Made by a program: the position numbers and the translations under genes. A stretch of 64,000 nucleotides of DNA. It comes from Actinoallomurus purpureus. Its GTDB lineage: Bacteria; Actinomycetota; Actinomycetes; Streptosporangiales; Streptosporangiaceae. The stretch covers positions 62,001 through 126,000 of the forward strand of contig NZ_JAMXMY010000017.1 in assembly GCF_024055795.1 (NCBI RefSeq), in the 5' to 3' direction. Positions within the stretch are counted from its first letter, which is position 1, and each line of letters opens with the position of its first letter. Below are positions 33,967 to 42,305 of this stretch, piece after piece. The notes beneath the pieces were generated by a model, which saw nothing but the letters and a program-made list of their open reading frames with translations, searched no databases and was not told the DNA's origin.

Positions 33967-35445
33967 ATGACCTCACCCCACGCTCCATCCCCCGTCCGCT
34001 CGCGTACGGCCGCGCTGGTGGCCCTGTGCGCCGGAACGCTGATGATCATTCTTGACGGCAGCATCGTGACGGTCGCGCTGCCGGCCATCCAGCGGGACCT
34101 GCGGTTCTCCCCCGCGAACCTCACCTGGACCGTCAACGCCTACATGATCGCCTTCGGCGGTCTCCTACTCTTGGCCGGACGGCTCGGCGACCTGGTCGGC
34201 CGCAAGCGCGTGTTCGTCGCCGGACTGGCGCTGTTCACCGTGGCGTCGCTGCTGTGCGGTGTCGCCACCGGCCAGGAGATGCTGATCGCCGCGCGGTTCA
34301 TCCAGGGCGTCGGCGGTGCGCTGACCTCCGCCGTGAGCCTCGGGATGATCGTCACGTTGTTCCCCGAGCCGCGCGAGCGCGGCACGGCGATCGGCGCGTT
34401 CAGCTTCGTCGGGGCCGCGGGCGCATCGCTCGGCCAGGTCCTCGGCGGCGTCCTCACCGAGGCGATCAACTGGCACTGGATCTTCTTCATCAACGCGCCG
34501 ATCGGCCTGGCGACGATCCTCCTGGCGATCCGGGTCCTGCCCGCCGACCGCGGGCTCGGGTTCGGCGCGGGTGCGGACGGGATCGGCGCCCTGCTGGTCA
34601 CCACCGGGTTGATGCTCACGGTCTACACGATCGTCCAGACGAACCGCCACGGCTGGACCTCGCCGTACACGCTGGGCCTCGGCGGGCTCTCGGTGGCCCT
34701 TCTCGCCGCCTTCGTCCTGCGGCAGGCCACCGCCACCGCCCCCCTGCTGCCCCTGCGGATGTTCCGGTCGCGGAAGGTCTCGGGAGCCAACCTCATTCAG
34801 GTCCTGATGGTCTCCGCCCTCTTCGGGTTCCAGATCCTCATCGCCCTGTACCTGCAGAACGTGGGAGGGTACGGCGCGCTGGGCACCGGCCTGGCCCTGC
34901 TGCCGGCGGCCGGGACGATCGCGGCGGTCTCGCTCCTGCTCTCGGCGCGGTCGATCGCGCGGTTCGGTGAGCGGGCCGTGCTCCTGACGGGCCTGGCGCT
35001 GCTGACCGTGGGCCTCGCGCTGCTGACCCGGCTGCCCGTTCATGCCGGCTACGTCGTGGACCTGCTGCCGACGATGCTGCTGGCGGGCGGGTTCGGCCTG
35101 GCGATCTCGGCGGTGACCGCCCTCGGCATGTCGGGCGCGCGCCCGGACGACGCTGGCGTGGCCTCCGGGCTGTTCAGCACGGCCCAGCAGGTCGGCGGCG
35201 CGCTCGGCGTCGCGGTGCTGTCCACTCTGGCGACCGCGCGCACCAGCGGGCTGGCGGCCCATGGACACGATCGGGCGTCCGCGCTGACCGGCGGATTCCA
35301 CCTGGCGTTCGGCATCGGCGCCGGCCTGCTCGCCGTCGCCTTCATCCTCGCCCTCACCGTCCTACGGCAGCCGCGCCGCACGACGGCCGCGCCGACCGGC
35401 ACCGAGAGCACGGGCGGCATCCCCGCCGCGGCCCCCACTCGCTGA
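33967..35445 (+). CDS. MFS exporter, DHA2 (14-helix) family
   Basis: 492 aa with 14 probable membrane helices. Motif C-like and D1 regions are visible: LDGSIVTVALPAIQRDLRFSP (DHA2 start), GGLLLLAGRLGDLVGRKRVF (motif A), and GVGGALTSAVSLGMIVTLFPEPRERG. Such pumps export drugs or biocides by proton antiport. ATG follows CGGGAGAC. Placed behind a MarR gene and 18 nt before a PPOX enzyme. Confidence 0.92.
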   Translation: MTSPHAPSPVRSRTAALVALCAGTLMIILDGSIVTVALPAIQRDLRFSPANLTWTVNAYMIAFGGLLLLAGRLGDLVGRKRVFVAGLALFTVASLLCGVATGQEMLIAARFIQGVGGALTSAVSLGMIVTLFPEPRERGTAIGAFSFVGAAGASLGQVLGGVLTEAINWHWIFFINAPIGLATILLAIRVLPADRGLGFGAGADGIGALLVTTGLMLTVYTIVQTNRHGWTSPYTLGLGGLSVALLAAFVLRQATATAPLLPLRMFRSRKVSGANLIQVLMVSALFGFQILIALYLQNVGGYGALGTGLALLPAAGTIAAVSLLLSARSIARFGERAVLLTGLALLTVGLALLTRLPVHAGYVVDLLPTMLLAGGFGLAISAVTALGMSGARPDDAGVASGLFSTAQQVGGALGVAVLSTLATARTSGLAAHGHDRASALTGGFHLAFGIGAGLLAVAFILALTVLRQPRRTTAAPTGTESTGGIPAAAPTR

Positions 35446-35463
35446 AAGCCAGGAGCACGAATC

Positions 35464-35952
35464 ATGAGCCACACCGACGACGCCCCAGGATCGGGCCCCG
35501 CCCCCGTCGCGCTGTCCGACGACGCCCTCGTCCGATTCCTCGCCGATCACAATTTCGGGGCGCTGGCCACGAACAAGAGCAACGGTCACCCCCACCTCTC
35601 GACCGTTCTGTACGCCTGGGACGGCCGGGAGCGCATCGCCCGGGTCAGCACGACCGCCGATCGGCTGAAGGTGCGCCACCTGCGCAAGGATCCGCGGAGC
35701 GCCCTGTACGTGAGCAGCGGGGACCACTGGTCCTTCGCCGTGGCCGAGGGCACCGCGGAGCTCTCCCCGATCACGGCCACACCCGGGGACCCGACGGGGC
35801 TGGAACTGCTCGCCATGGTGCCGCCCTTCGAGAGCCCCGACGAGCGGGCCGCCTTCCTGACGCAGATGGTGGCCGACCAGCGGCTGGTGATCCGGCTGCG
35901 CGTCGACCGTCTCTACGGAACCGCCTTGGACATTCCCTCCGGCGGCCGGTGA
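35464..35952 (+). CDS. PPOX-class F420-dependent or FMN oxidoreductase
   Basis: 162 aa split-barrel protein: FLADHNFGALATNKSNGHPHLSTVLYAWDG, RVSTTADRLKVRHLRKDPRSALYV and the end RLRVDRLYGTALD. These fit the Rv1155-like actinobacterial family that uses F420. AGGAG precedes the ATG. Co-transcribed with the MFS gene, so it may alter the same compound that the pump exports. Cofactor choice is inferred. Confidence 0.87.
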   Translation: MSHTDDAPGSGPAPVALSDDALVRFLADHNFGALATNKSNGHPHLSTVLYAWDGRERIARVSTTADRLKVRHLRKDPRSALYVSSGDHWSFAVAEGTAELSPITATPGDPTGLELLAMVPPFESPDERAAFLTQMVADQRLVIRLRVDRLYGTALDIPSGGR

Positions 35953-35987
35953 CAGGGGCGGCCTGACCGCGGCGGAGAGCGCGTGTG

Positions 35988-36013
35988 GGGGCGCCGGAAC
36001 GTTCCGGCGCCCC
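35988..36013. terminator. 13-bp perfect palindromic terminator after the PPOX gene
   Basis: GGGGCGCCGGAAC is directly followed by GTTCCGGCGCCCC. It lies 35 nt past the stop and closes the marR-MFS-PPOX unit. Confidence 0.88.
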
Positions 36014-36161
36014 GCCGCATACTCACCGGTATTCGTTATTTCTCCGTTATTCGTCGCGCTCTGGCCAGCTAGTTAACCCAGAGGTAACTTCCCTCATAAG
36101 TGACCAGTTACGTGAGCTGGTTCACATCGACACTCCCCCCTCCACGCCTCCGGGAGGAACC

Positions 36162-37055
36162 GTGCCCCCAGGCCCCCGCACCCTCCGCACCCTCTGTGCC
36201 ACCGCCGCCGCAGCGCTCTCCACCGCCCTTCTCGCCGTCCTCACCGCCCCCGCGAGCGCGACCACCCCCGTCGACGCGGCCAAGGCGCTCGCCGCCCCCG
36301 GCGTCCCCGGCGCGAACGACTGGTCGTGCCGGCCGACCACCGCCCATCCCCGCCCGGTGGTGCTCGTCCACGGCACGTTCGCCAACGGCAGCGTCAACTG
36401 GATCACCGACGCACCGGCTCTCGCCGCACGCGGCTACTGCGTCTTCGCCCTCACCTACGGCCAGGTGCCCGGTGTCCCCGTCCTTCGCGCCGTCGCCCCG
36501 GTGGCGGAGTCGGCGGCCCAGCTGGCGACCTTCGTCACCGGCGTCCTCGCCGCCACGAACGCCGACCAGGTCGACGTCGTCGGACACTCGCAGGGCGGCA
36601 TGATGCCGCGCTACTACCTGCGATTCCTCGGCGGGGCGGCCCAGGTACACGCCCTCGTCGGACTTGCCCCCTCCAACCACGGGACCACGCTCGACGGTCT
36701 CGCCGCCCTCGCCGCGTCCTTCCCCGGCGCGATCGACCTCCTCAATGCCGGCTGCCCGGCCTGCGGCGACCAGATCGTCGGATCGGACCTGCTGACCAGG
36801 CTGAACGCCGGCGGCGACACGGTCCCGGGCGTCTCCTACACCGTGATCTCCACCAAGTACGACGAGGTCGTCACTCCGTACGGCACGCAGTTCCTCAGCG
36901 GCTCCGGCGTCCGCAACGTCACCCTTCAGGACCTCTGCCCGGCCGATCTGTCCGAGCACGCCGCGATGGCCTTCGACCCGGTCGTCCTGCACGAAGTCGA
37001 GAACGCACTCGACCCCGCCCACGCGACCACGACCACCTGCGCGTCCCACGGCTGA
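36162..37055 (+). CDS. Secreted lipase/esterase (triacylglycerol-lipase-like)
   Basis: GTG 36162 follows GGGAGGAACC, so the longer upstream frame is not used. 297 aa with a signal peptide (LCATAAAALSTALLAVLTAPASA). The mature alpha/beta hydrolase has the oxyanion VVLVHGTFANGSVNW and nucleophile VVGHSQGGMMPRYYL. The lid is followed by an Asp in STKYDEVVTPY and His in SEHAAMAFDP. Cysteines (DWSCRP, AGCPACGD, LQDLCPAD) suggest disulfides. Secreted lipid or ester degradation. Confidence 0.9.
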   Translation: MPPGPRTLRTLCATAAAALSTALLAVLTAPASATTPVDAAKALAAPGVPGANDWSCRPTTAHPRPVVLVHGTFANGSVNWITDAPALAARGYCVFALTYGQVPGVPVLRAVAPVAESAAQLATFVTGVLAATNADQVDVVGHSQGGMMPRYYLRFLGGAAQVHALVGLAPSNHGTTLDGLAALAASFPGAIDLLNAGCPACGDQIVGSDLLTRLNAGGDTVPGVSYTVISTKYDEVVTPYGTQFLSGSGVRNVTLQDLCPADLSEHAAMAFDPVVLHEVENALDPAHATTTTCASHG

Positions 37056-37061
37056 GCCGTT

Positions 37062-37101
37062 CCCGCCGTCCGGGGGCGGTCACCCGCTCCCGGACGGCGG
37101 G
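37062..37101 (+). terminator. Terminator hairpin after the lipase gene
   Basis: CCCGCCGTCCGGG (37062-37074) pairs exactly with CCCGGACGGCGGG (37089-37101), 14-nt loop. Confidence 0.9.
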
Positions 37102-37392
37102 CCGTACGCGCGAAGTGACAGCGCGGGACCTCCCGTCCGGGCGACCCGGAGGACAAGGGCCAGCAGCGTCAGGCCGGCACCGACTCCCACCCGGAAACGG
37201 CCGCCGCCACGCGGCGTTCCCCCGCGGCGCTTCCGTGCGCAAGGCTCGGTGAAGGCACCCGACACACCGGAGAAATCCGGCATTCCGGCGTCCGTACCCT
37301 CTTTCTCCGAGCATCCCGTTCGCGCAGGTGCCGCCTGGGGGTTCGTTTGGGCAGGTCGCATCGAAATACCGCGAAACGTCGGGATTGGCCCC

Positions 37393-37398
37393 TATACT
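37393..37398 (+). promoter_or_regulatory. -10 element TATACT of a near-leaderless ArsR promoter
   Basis: TATACT ends 14 nt before the ATG at 37413, which leaves only a few bases of 5' leader. No Shine-Dalgarno sequence is present, so leaderless translation is likely. Confidence 0.65.
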
Positions 37399-37412
37399 CG
37401 CCTCGACGACTT

Positions 37413-37754
37413 ATGACGACACACGCCACATCCTCCCAAGACGCCTCCGCGCAGCTGGTCGACGTGTTCAAGGCGCTCGCCAACCCTGTACGGCTCCAGG
37501 TGCTCCAGTGGTTGCGCGACCCCGAGCACCATTTCCCGGTGGAGGAGGGGATCGCGGACCCCCACGAGGTCGGCGTGTGCGTAAGCCACATTCAGGCCAA
37601 GACCGGGCTCGCCCAGTCGACCGTCTCCGCCTACATGGCCTCGCTGGAGCGTGCCGGACTCGTCCGCTCCACTCGTATCGGGAAGTGGACGCACTACCGG
37701 CGCGACGAGGAGCGCATCGCCCAGCTCGTCGACGCGCTCGGACGCTCGCTCTAG
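37413..37754 (+). CDS. ArsR/SmtB-type helix-turn-helix regulator
   Basis: 113 aa. ATG 37413 gives an N-terminus DASAQLVDVFKALANPVRLQVLQWLRDPE, then VSHIQAKTGLAQSTVSAYMASLERAGLVRSTRIGKWTHYRRDEE, the ArsR winged helix. The insert HHFPVEEGIADPHEVGVCVS contains His and one Cys, but there is no classic CxC metal site. Stands alone; its target gene is not evident. Confidence 0.88.
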   Translation: MTTHATSSQDASAQLVDVFKALANPVRLQVLQWLRDPEHHFPVEEGIADPHEVGVCVSHIQAKTGLAQSTVSAYMASLERAGLVRSTRIGKWTHYRRDEERIAQLVDALGRSL

Positions 37755-37896
37755 AGCCGCGTCAAAGCTCTCAGGCTCGCCGTCGCCGCGCGCGCGGGAA
37801 ACTCCGCACCCGGCCGATCGACCATGCCGCGATGGCGGCGGCCGGCGGGTGGCGCCCCGGCGCCCTGAACCGCCGCCGCCATGGCACCGAGCGTGC

Positions 37897-38355
37897 TCAG
37901 CGGACCCGCAGGATCCGGGTGGCCAGAGCGGCCAGGGTGCCCTGTTCGGTCTTCGTGAGTCCGGCCGTCAGCGTGGTGATGCGGTCGCGTATCCGGCGTT
38001 CGCCGTCGCTGGTGAGCCGGCGGCCCTGGGAGGTCAGGGTGACCAGGACGGCGCGGCGGTCGCGGGGTGAGGGAACGCGCCGCACCAGGTCACGCCGCTC
38101 GGCACGGGTGACCAGCCCGGTCACGCTGGACTTGTCCAGGCCGAGGTGGCCTGCGAGCTGGAGCATTTCGGCGTCCCGGTCGCGCAGGATGCCCAGCAGC
38201 CGGATCTGTGTGATCGACAGATCGTGGTCGGCGGCGACCTGCGCCAGGACCGCCTGGATGTGGAAGGACAGCTGGACGAGGCCGTCGACGACGTCCAGCC
38301 CGTCGTCTGCTGTGGAGCCTTCGCCGACGGCCGGAGGCGGCGGTTGCGCGGTCAT
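37897..38355 (-). CDS. MarR family transcriptional regulator
   Basis: 152 aa from ATG 38355. The winged helix runs ITQIRLLGILRDRDAEMLQLAGHLGLDKSSVTGLVTRAERRDLVRRVPSPRDRRAVLVTLTSQG. An earlier GTG (38388) lies inside the operator and is unlikely. A promoter TTTGTG-17-TAGACT places the transcript start right at this ATG. It is divergent from the quinone-reductase-like gene, which it probably represses. Confidence 0.88.
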   Translation of the reverse strand: MTAQPPPPAVGEGSTADDGLDVVDGLVQLSFHIQAVLAQVAADHDLSITQIRLLGILRDRDAEMLQLAGHLGLDKSSVTGLVTRAERRDLVRRVPSPRDRRAVLVTLTSQGRRLTSDGERRIRDRITTLTAGLTKTEQGTLAALATRILRVR

Positions 38356-38376
38356 GCCACTCAGTCTAGTTGACAT

Positions 38377-38415
38377 GGTTGGTGCCACAAACTAATTTGG
38401 TTTGTGACACCAACC
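38377..38415. promoter_or_regulatory. 16-bp inverted-repeat operator between marR and the quinone reductase gene
   Basis: GGTTGGTGCCACAAAC (38377-38392) and GTTTGTGACACCAACC (38400-38415) pair with one mismatch, 7-nt spacer. It overlaps the -35 of the marR promoter and is placed to control both divergent genes. Confidence 0.88.
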
Positions 38416-38462
38416 ATTCCGGTTGTCCCTCACCGGGTTTCCGCTTCCGATTGGAGCCTGCC

Positions 38463-39434
38463 ATGGGCCGTACCACGCATGCCGCCGTCGTCCGTTCCTT
38501 CGACGCACCGCCCCGCCATGAGGCCATCCCGCTCCCGGAGCCCTCGGGCGAGCACGATGTGGTGGTCGACGTGCTGGCCGCGGGCCTGCATCCGCGGGTC
38601 CGGTCGACGGCCGACGGGTCGCATTACACGTCCGAGGGGGTCCTGCCGTTGGTCCCCGGCATCGACGGCGTCGGCCGCACCCCGGAGGGGGACCTGCTGT
38701 ACTTCGTGCTCCCCGACACCGCGTTCGGGTCGATGGCCGAGCAGACGGTGATCGACCGGCGGCGCGCATTCGCCCTGCCGGCCGGGACCGACCCGATCGC
38801 GGTCGCGGCCGCGATGAACCCGGGCATGTCCTCCTGGGTGGCGCTGCACCGCCGCATCGACCTCCAGCCGGGACAGGACGTACTGGTGCTCGGCGCCACC
38901 GGTAACGCCGGGCAGCTCGCGGTGCAGATCGCCCGCCACCTGGGCGCCGGCCGCGTCATCGGCGCGGGCCGCGACGCCGAACGCCTGAAGCTGGTCACCG
39001 GCCTCGGCGCCGATGAGGTCGTGTCCCTGGACGGCGAAGACGCCGACATCGCCCACCGGATCAGCACGGCCGCAGCCGACGTCGACGTCGTCATCGACTA
39101 TCTGTGGGGCCACCCGGCCGAGCAGGCGATGCTCGCCCTGGCCAAGGCCCGCACCGACCGCGCCAAGCCCCTGACCTGGATCCAGATCGGCTCCGTCGCC
39201 GGCGCCGACATCAGCCTGCCCTCGTCTCTGCTCCGGGCCGCGAATCTCCAGATCATGGGCAGCGGACAGGGATCGGTCACCACCGCCGCGATCCTCGCCG
39301 AACTCCCCGCCCTGGCAGCCCAGATCTCCAGCGGCACCCTCACCGTCGACCCGCTACCGATGCCGCTGGCCCAGGTCGAGCAGGCCTGGACCACACCCAC
39401 CATCCCCGGCCAGCGCCTCGTCCTCACCACTTGA
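38463..39434 (+). CDS. Zinc-independent MDR quinone oxidoreductase-like protein
   Basis: 323 aa. Medium-chain dehydrogenase fold: N-terminal GroES-like domain (HDVVVDVLAAGLHPRVRSTADG) and a Rossmann part with VLVLGATGNAGQLAVQIARHLGAGRVIGAGRD. The catalytic-zinc cysteine/histidine set is missing, as in quinone reductases. NADPH-dependent reduction of quinones or enones is likely. Divergent MarR partner suggests induction by such a compound. ATG 38463. Confidence 0.87.
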   Translation: MGRTTHAAVVRSFDAPPRHEAIPLPEPSGEHDVVVDVLAAGLHPRVRSTADGSHYTSEGVLPLVPGIDGVGRTPEGDLLYFVLPDTAFGSMAEQTVIDRRRAFALPAGTDPIAVAAAMNPGMSSWVALHRRIDLQPGQDVLVLGATGNAGQLAVQIARHLGAGRVIGAGRDAERLKLVTGLGADEVVSLDGEDADIAHRISTAAADVDVVIDYLWGHPAEQAMLALAKARTDRAKPLTWIQIGSVAGADISLPSSLLRAANLQIMGSGQGSVTTAAILAELPALAAQISSGTLTVDPLPMPLAQVEQAWTTPTIPGQRLVLTT

Positions 39435-39517
39435 GGCCGTCTGCATCTCGCCGGACAGCAGGGCGTTCGACCTGCCGCCTTCGATCGGTGAGCGCTCGCT
39501 GTACGGGCGCAGCTCAC

Positions 39518-40468
39518 TCATTCGGAGGGTGCGGCACTCCCCCGGGATGCCAGCCGATCACCGAGGTCCGCGCGCAGAGCGGCGATCAGCCACTCGAAGC
39601 CGGGAACGGCCGGCGACTGCGGCCGGCGGCCGTTGATGATCGCCAGTAGCTGCCAGTACCGCTCCACCCGAGCGTCGACGAACGTCTCGAGCTGTTCGAG
39701 CATCCGTGCACGGTGTTCGGCCGGGATGTCCGGCGCGACGATGCGATCCAGAACGGCCTTTCCCTGGGTCGAGTCAGGTGCGATCCCCTCCGCCAGAGCC
39801 CGTCCCGCGTTCTCGACGACCGCGTGGTAGCCGGGGCCGAACTCCAGCTCATCGGCTCCTCCACCGGCGACGGCCATGGCACGAACTCGCTTGCAAAAGT
39901 CCTCGTCCGCGACGAGCTCCCCGAGTTCGATCCACGCGTCGACCTGTTCCGGGGCCGGGTCATCGGGCAGCTCTGCGGGCATCTTGCGCATGCTCTGTGC
40001 GATGCCCATCGCGGGTGCGTCGGGTTCGATGCCCTCGACGACGCTCTGGACGAAATCGTCGATGATCTGCTGCCGTTCCTGGGCCGACAGCCGGGCCAGC
40101 TTGTGCATCAGTAGCGTCTCCTTGATCGTGCTTCCGCGCTTGGCGACCGTGCTGAGCACTGCGCGGCGTAGCCGCAGGGTCCGGATCTCCGCGTCCAGAG
40201 CGGCGACCTCCGCGGCCGCCACCTCCGAGAGCGTGGCGGCCCGCGCCAGGACCGCCTGCACCACGTCCAGTCTGAGTCCCAGGTCCCGCAGAGTCCGGAC
40301 AAGATCGAGTCGGGCCATCGCTTCGGTGTCATAGAGGCGATATCCCCCGGCGGATCGACCGACGGGAGACACCAGCCCGGCGTCCGACCAGAACCGGATC
40401 GTCCGCGTCGGCACCCCGCACCGATCCGCCAACCGCCCGATCGTGAACAGCTCCGCGCTCGTGCTCAT
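39518..40468 (-). CDS. MerR family regulator with large effector domain
   Basis: 316 aa from ATG 40468. The N-terminus is a MerR HTH: FTIGRLADRCGVPTRTIRFWSDAGLVSPVGRSAGGYRLYDTEAMARL, followed by a dimerization helix. The C-terminal 200 residues are helical (HKLARLSAQERQQIIDDFV, ELVADEDFCKRVRAM) and resemble effector-binding domains rather than metal loops. Probably senses an organic ligand. Its own promoter carries a MerR-type palindrome. Confidence 0.87.
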   Translation of the reverse strand: MSTSAELFTIGRLADRCGVPTRTIRFWSDAGLVSPVGRSAGGYRLYDTEAMARLDLVRTLRDLGLRLDVVQAVLARAATLSEVAAAEVAALDAEIRTLRLRRAVLSTVAKRGSTIKETLLMHKLARLSAQERQQIIDDFVQSVVEGIEPDAPAMGIAQSMRKMPAELPDDPAPEQVDAWIELGELVADEDFCKRVRAMAVAGGGADELEFGPGYHAVVENAGRALAEGIAPDSTQGKAVLDRIVAPDIPAEHRARMLEQLETFVDARVERYWQLLAIINGRRPQSPAVPGFEWLIAALRADLGDRLASRGSAAPSE

Positions 40469-40477
40469 GAAGACGAC

Positions 40478-40508
40478 TGTGCACCTTCCAGCCGCTGGAA
40501 CCTCAAGC
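40478..40508 (-). promoter_or_regulatory. MerR-type promoter with long spacer and palindrome
   Basis: On the minus strand TTGAGG is followed, after 19 nt, by CACAGT. Between them lies TTCCAGCGGCTGGAA, a palindrome (40486-40500). A 19-nt spacer with a central palindrome is the signature of MerR-activated promoters, so the gene probably controls itself. Confidence 0.68.
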
Positions 40509-40557
40509 CGACGGCTCCCGAAGATGCGGTGGCGGGGGACCGTACGTTCGGGATCGG

Positions 40558-41109
40558 CTATTCGCGACGGCGTAGTCCGTCGAGGACGATGTGGAGCAGG
40601 TGCCGGGCTCTGGCGTCCCACTCGGCCTCCTCGAGGCGGGTCAGGTAGCCGATGAGGAGGATGACGTCACGGGCGTCGACGTCGGAGCGGATGGTCCCGT
40701 CGGCCTTGCCGGCGTCGAGGAGTGTGGTCAGCGCGTCACCGATCGGGCCGAGGCTGTGCGCGGAGAGGTCCCGCCACACCCCCACTTCGACGGCGGCGAA
40801 CACTCCACGCTTGACCTGCGCGTAGTCGGCCACCCGGTCGAACCACCGAGCCAGCGCGGTGAGCGGCTCGTGCTCGGCGAGCAGCGCGGGCGCCGCCGCC
40901 ACGAGCGCGTCTACGTCCTCCCGATAGACCTCGGCGAGCAGATCCTCACGGGTCGGAAAGTGGCGGTACAGGGTGCCCTGGCCGACCCCTGCCTGCTTGG
41001 CGATCGCGTTGAGCTTGATCTCGTCTGCGTTCGCGATGACCGCTCGCGCGGCCCGGATGATCCGTGCGCGATTGTCGGCCGCGTCGGCCCGGCGGCGGGT
41101 TGAGTCCAT
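40558..41109 (-). CDS. TetR family transcriptional regulator
   Basis: 183 aa from ATG 41109, preceded by AGAGGAA. HTH: RARIIRAARAVIANADEIKLNAIAKQAGVGQGTLYRHFPTREDLLAEVY, typical TetR. The C-terminal helical domain is ligand-binding. Divergent from an SDR gene, with two palindromic operators between them, so it very likely represses itself and the SDR. Confidence 0.92.
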   Translation of the reverse strand: MDSTRRRADAADNRARIIRAARAVIANADEIKLNAIAKQAGVGQGTLYRHFPTREDLLAEVYREDVDALVAAAPALLAEHEPLTALARWFDRVADYAQVKRGVFAAVEVGVWRDLSAHSLGPIGDALTTLLDAGKADGTIRSDVDARDVILLIGYLTRLEEAEWDARARHLLHIVLDGLRRRE

Positions 41110-41134
41110 CGTTCCTCTGCTCGACGGTTGGCTA

Positions 41135-41183
41135 AGCGGACATGTGTCCGCTAGCGTGAGAACAAAGCGGACACATGTCCACT
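41135..41183. promoter_or_regulatory. Two TetR operators between tetR and the SDR gene
   Basis: AGCGGACATGTGTCCGCT (41135-41152) is near-perfectly palindromic. AGCGGACACATGTCCACT (41166-41183) is a second, slightly weaker copy 31 bp away, which places both on the same face of the helix. The shared core is GGACAyrTGTCC. Confidence 0.92.
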
Positions 41184-41203
41184 TTACGTTGGAGGAGCTC
41201 CCT

Positions 41204-41944
41204 ATGACAGCCATCAGCGGCAAGGTCGTCGCCATCACCGGAGCGAGCAGTGGCATCGGCGAGGCCACGGCGCGCCTGCTCGCCGAGCGCGGCGCGGCCG
41301 TCGTCCTCGGCGCGCGCCGGACTCAGCGCCTCGACGAGATCGCCCAGGACATCTGCGGCCACGGTGGACGTGCCATCACCTGCGCCACGGACGTCGCTCG
41401 GCACGAGGACCTCGAACGACTCGTCGGCCGGGCCGTCGCGGAGTTCGGCCGGCTCGACGTGCTGGTGAGCAACGCCGGCATCAGCAAGATCGGGCCTGTA
41501 ACCGACCTCGACGTCGACGGCTGGTCGGCGATGATCGATGTCAACCTCCGCGGGGTGCTCCACGGCATCGCCGCCGCGCTGCCGGTCTTCCGCCGACAGG
41601 GCCACGGCCACCTGGTGACCACGGTGTCGACGTCCGGCCTGAAGATCGTCCCTACGCAGGCCGTCTACGCCGCGACCAAGAACGCCGTTCGTACTCTCCT
41701 GGAAGGACTGCGGCAGGAGTCGACCGACGGCGTGCTGCGGACGACAGCGGTGTCGCCGGGCGTCGTCCGTACCGAACTCGCCGACTCGATCGACAACGCC
41801 GATGTCCGCGAGCAGATCCGCCGCACCATGGACGAGTTCGCCATCGCCCCCGAAGCCGTCGCCCGCGCCATCGCCTTCGCCATCGAACAGCCCCACGACG
41901 TCGAAATCGGCGACATCACCATCCGCCCGACCGTCCAAAGCTAG
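41204..41944 (+). CDS. Short-chain dehydrogenase/reductase
   Basis: 246 aa. Classical SDR: TGASSGIG (cofactor loop), NAG (in LVSNAGISK), catalytic Ser in TVSTSG, and YAATK. Basic residues after the first loop (GARRTQR) favour NADP(H). Strong GGAGGAG before ATG 41204. Its divergent TetR neighbour suggests it is induced by its substrate or a related compound. Confidence 0.93.
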   Translation: MTAISGKVVAITGASSGIGEATARLLAERGAAVVLGARRTQRLDEIAQDICGHGGRAITCATDVARHEDLERLVGRAVAEFGRLDVLVSNAGISKIGPVTDLDVDGWSAMIDVNLRGVLHGIAAALPVFRRQGHGHLVTTVSTSGLKIVPTQAVYAATKNAVRTLLEGLRQESTDGVLRTTAVSPGVVRTELADSIDNADVREQIRRTMDEFAIAPEAVARAIAFAIEQPHDVEIGDITIRPTVQS

Positions 41945-42064
41945 TGTTGCGTCAACTAACGTTGGCCTCGTAATCGGGCTTCGGCGACGACCGCTCCGGG
42001 CGGTTCAGAGCGCGGTCTAGCTGTGGGGGTCTGTTCTGTCGTAGGCACCTGCTGTAATCACTTC

Positions 42065-42262
42065 GTGCCTCGACGTGTTGATCCGGATGCTCCCCGGGTG
42101 GTGCTGCGCACCGCCCGGGTCGGCCTGCGTGTGACGGCCGGCCAGCGGCGGCGGTGTTTCGGGCTGCTGGCCTCAGCCGGTGACGTGTGGGCGTGCGTGC
42201 TGGATATGAATCGGTGGCGGCGCCAGCGCGGCCTGCCGGCCGTGGTGGCGTATCAGGACCGA
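42065..42262 (+). pseudogene. N-terminal remnant of an IS605-like TnpB transposase
   Basis: GTG 42065 opens VVLRTARVGLRVTAGQRRRCFGLLASAGDVWACVLDMNRWRRQRGLPAVVAYQ-like sequence (partly quoted), the N-terminus of a common actinomycete TnpB subfamily distinct from the two intact copies here. It stops making sense after about 42260, where the 3' end of the next gene begins. So only about 65 codons remain. Confidence 0.6.
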
Positions 42263-42305
42263 CGCCGCCGCTATTCGGCGGGCGCGGTATTCCAAAGCCC
42301 CGGGC

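Larger units (their letters stand above)
37056..37412. other. Intergenic region between lipase and ArsR gene
   Basis: Holds the lipase terminator (37062-37101) and the ArsR promoter at its right end. A 93-codon minus-strand frame (37080-37361) has one hydrophobic stretch, but its ribosome site and composition are weak, and I do not call it. Confidence 0.55.

Noticed and set aside
37080-37361. 93-aa minus-strand ORF with one hydrophobic segment
   Set aside because: No ribosome site, biased composition, overlaps the lipase terminator; not strong enough to call.
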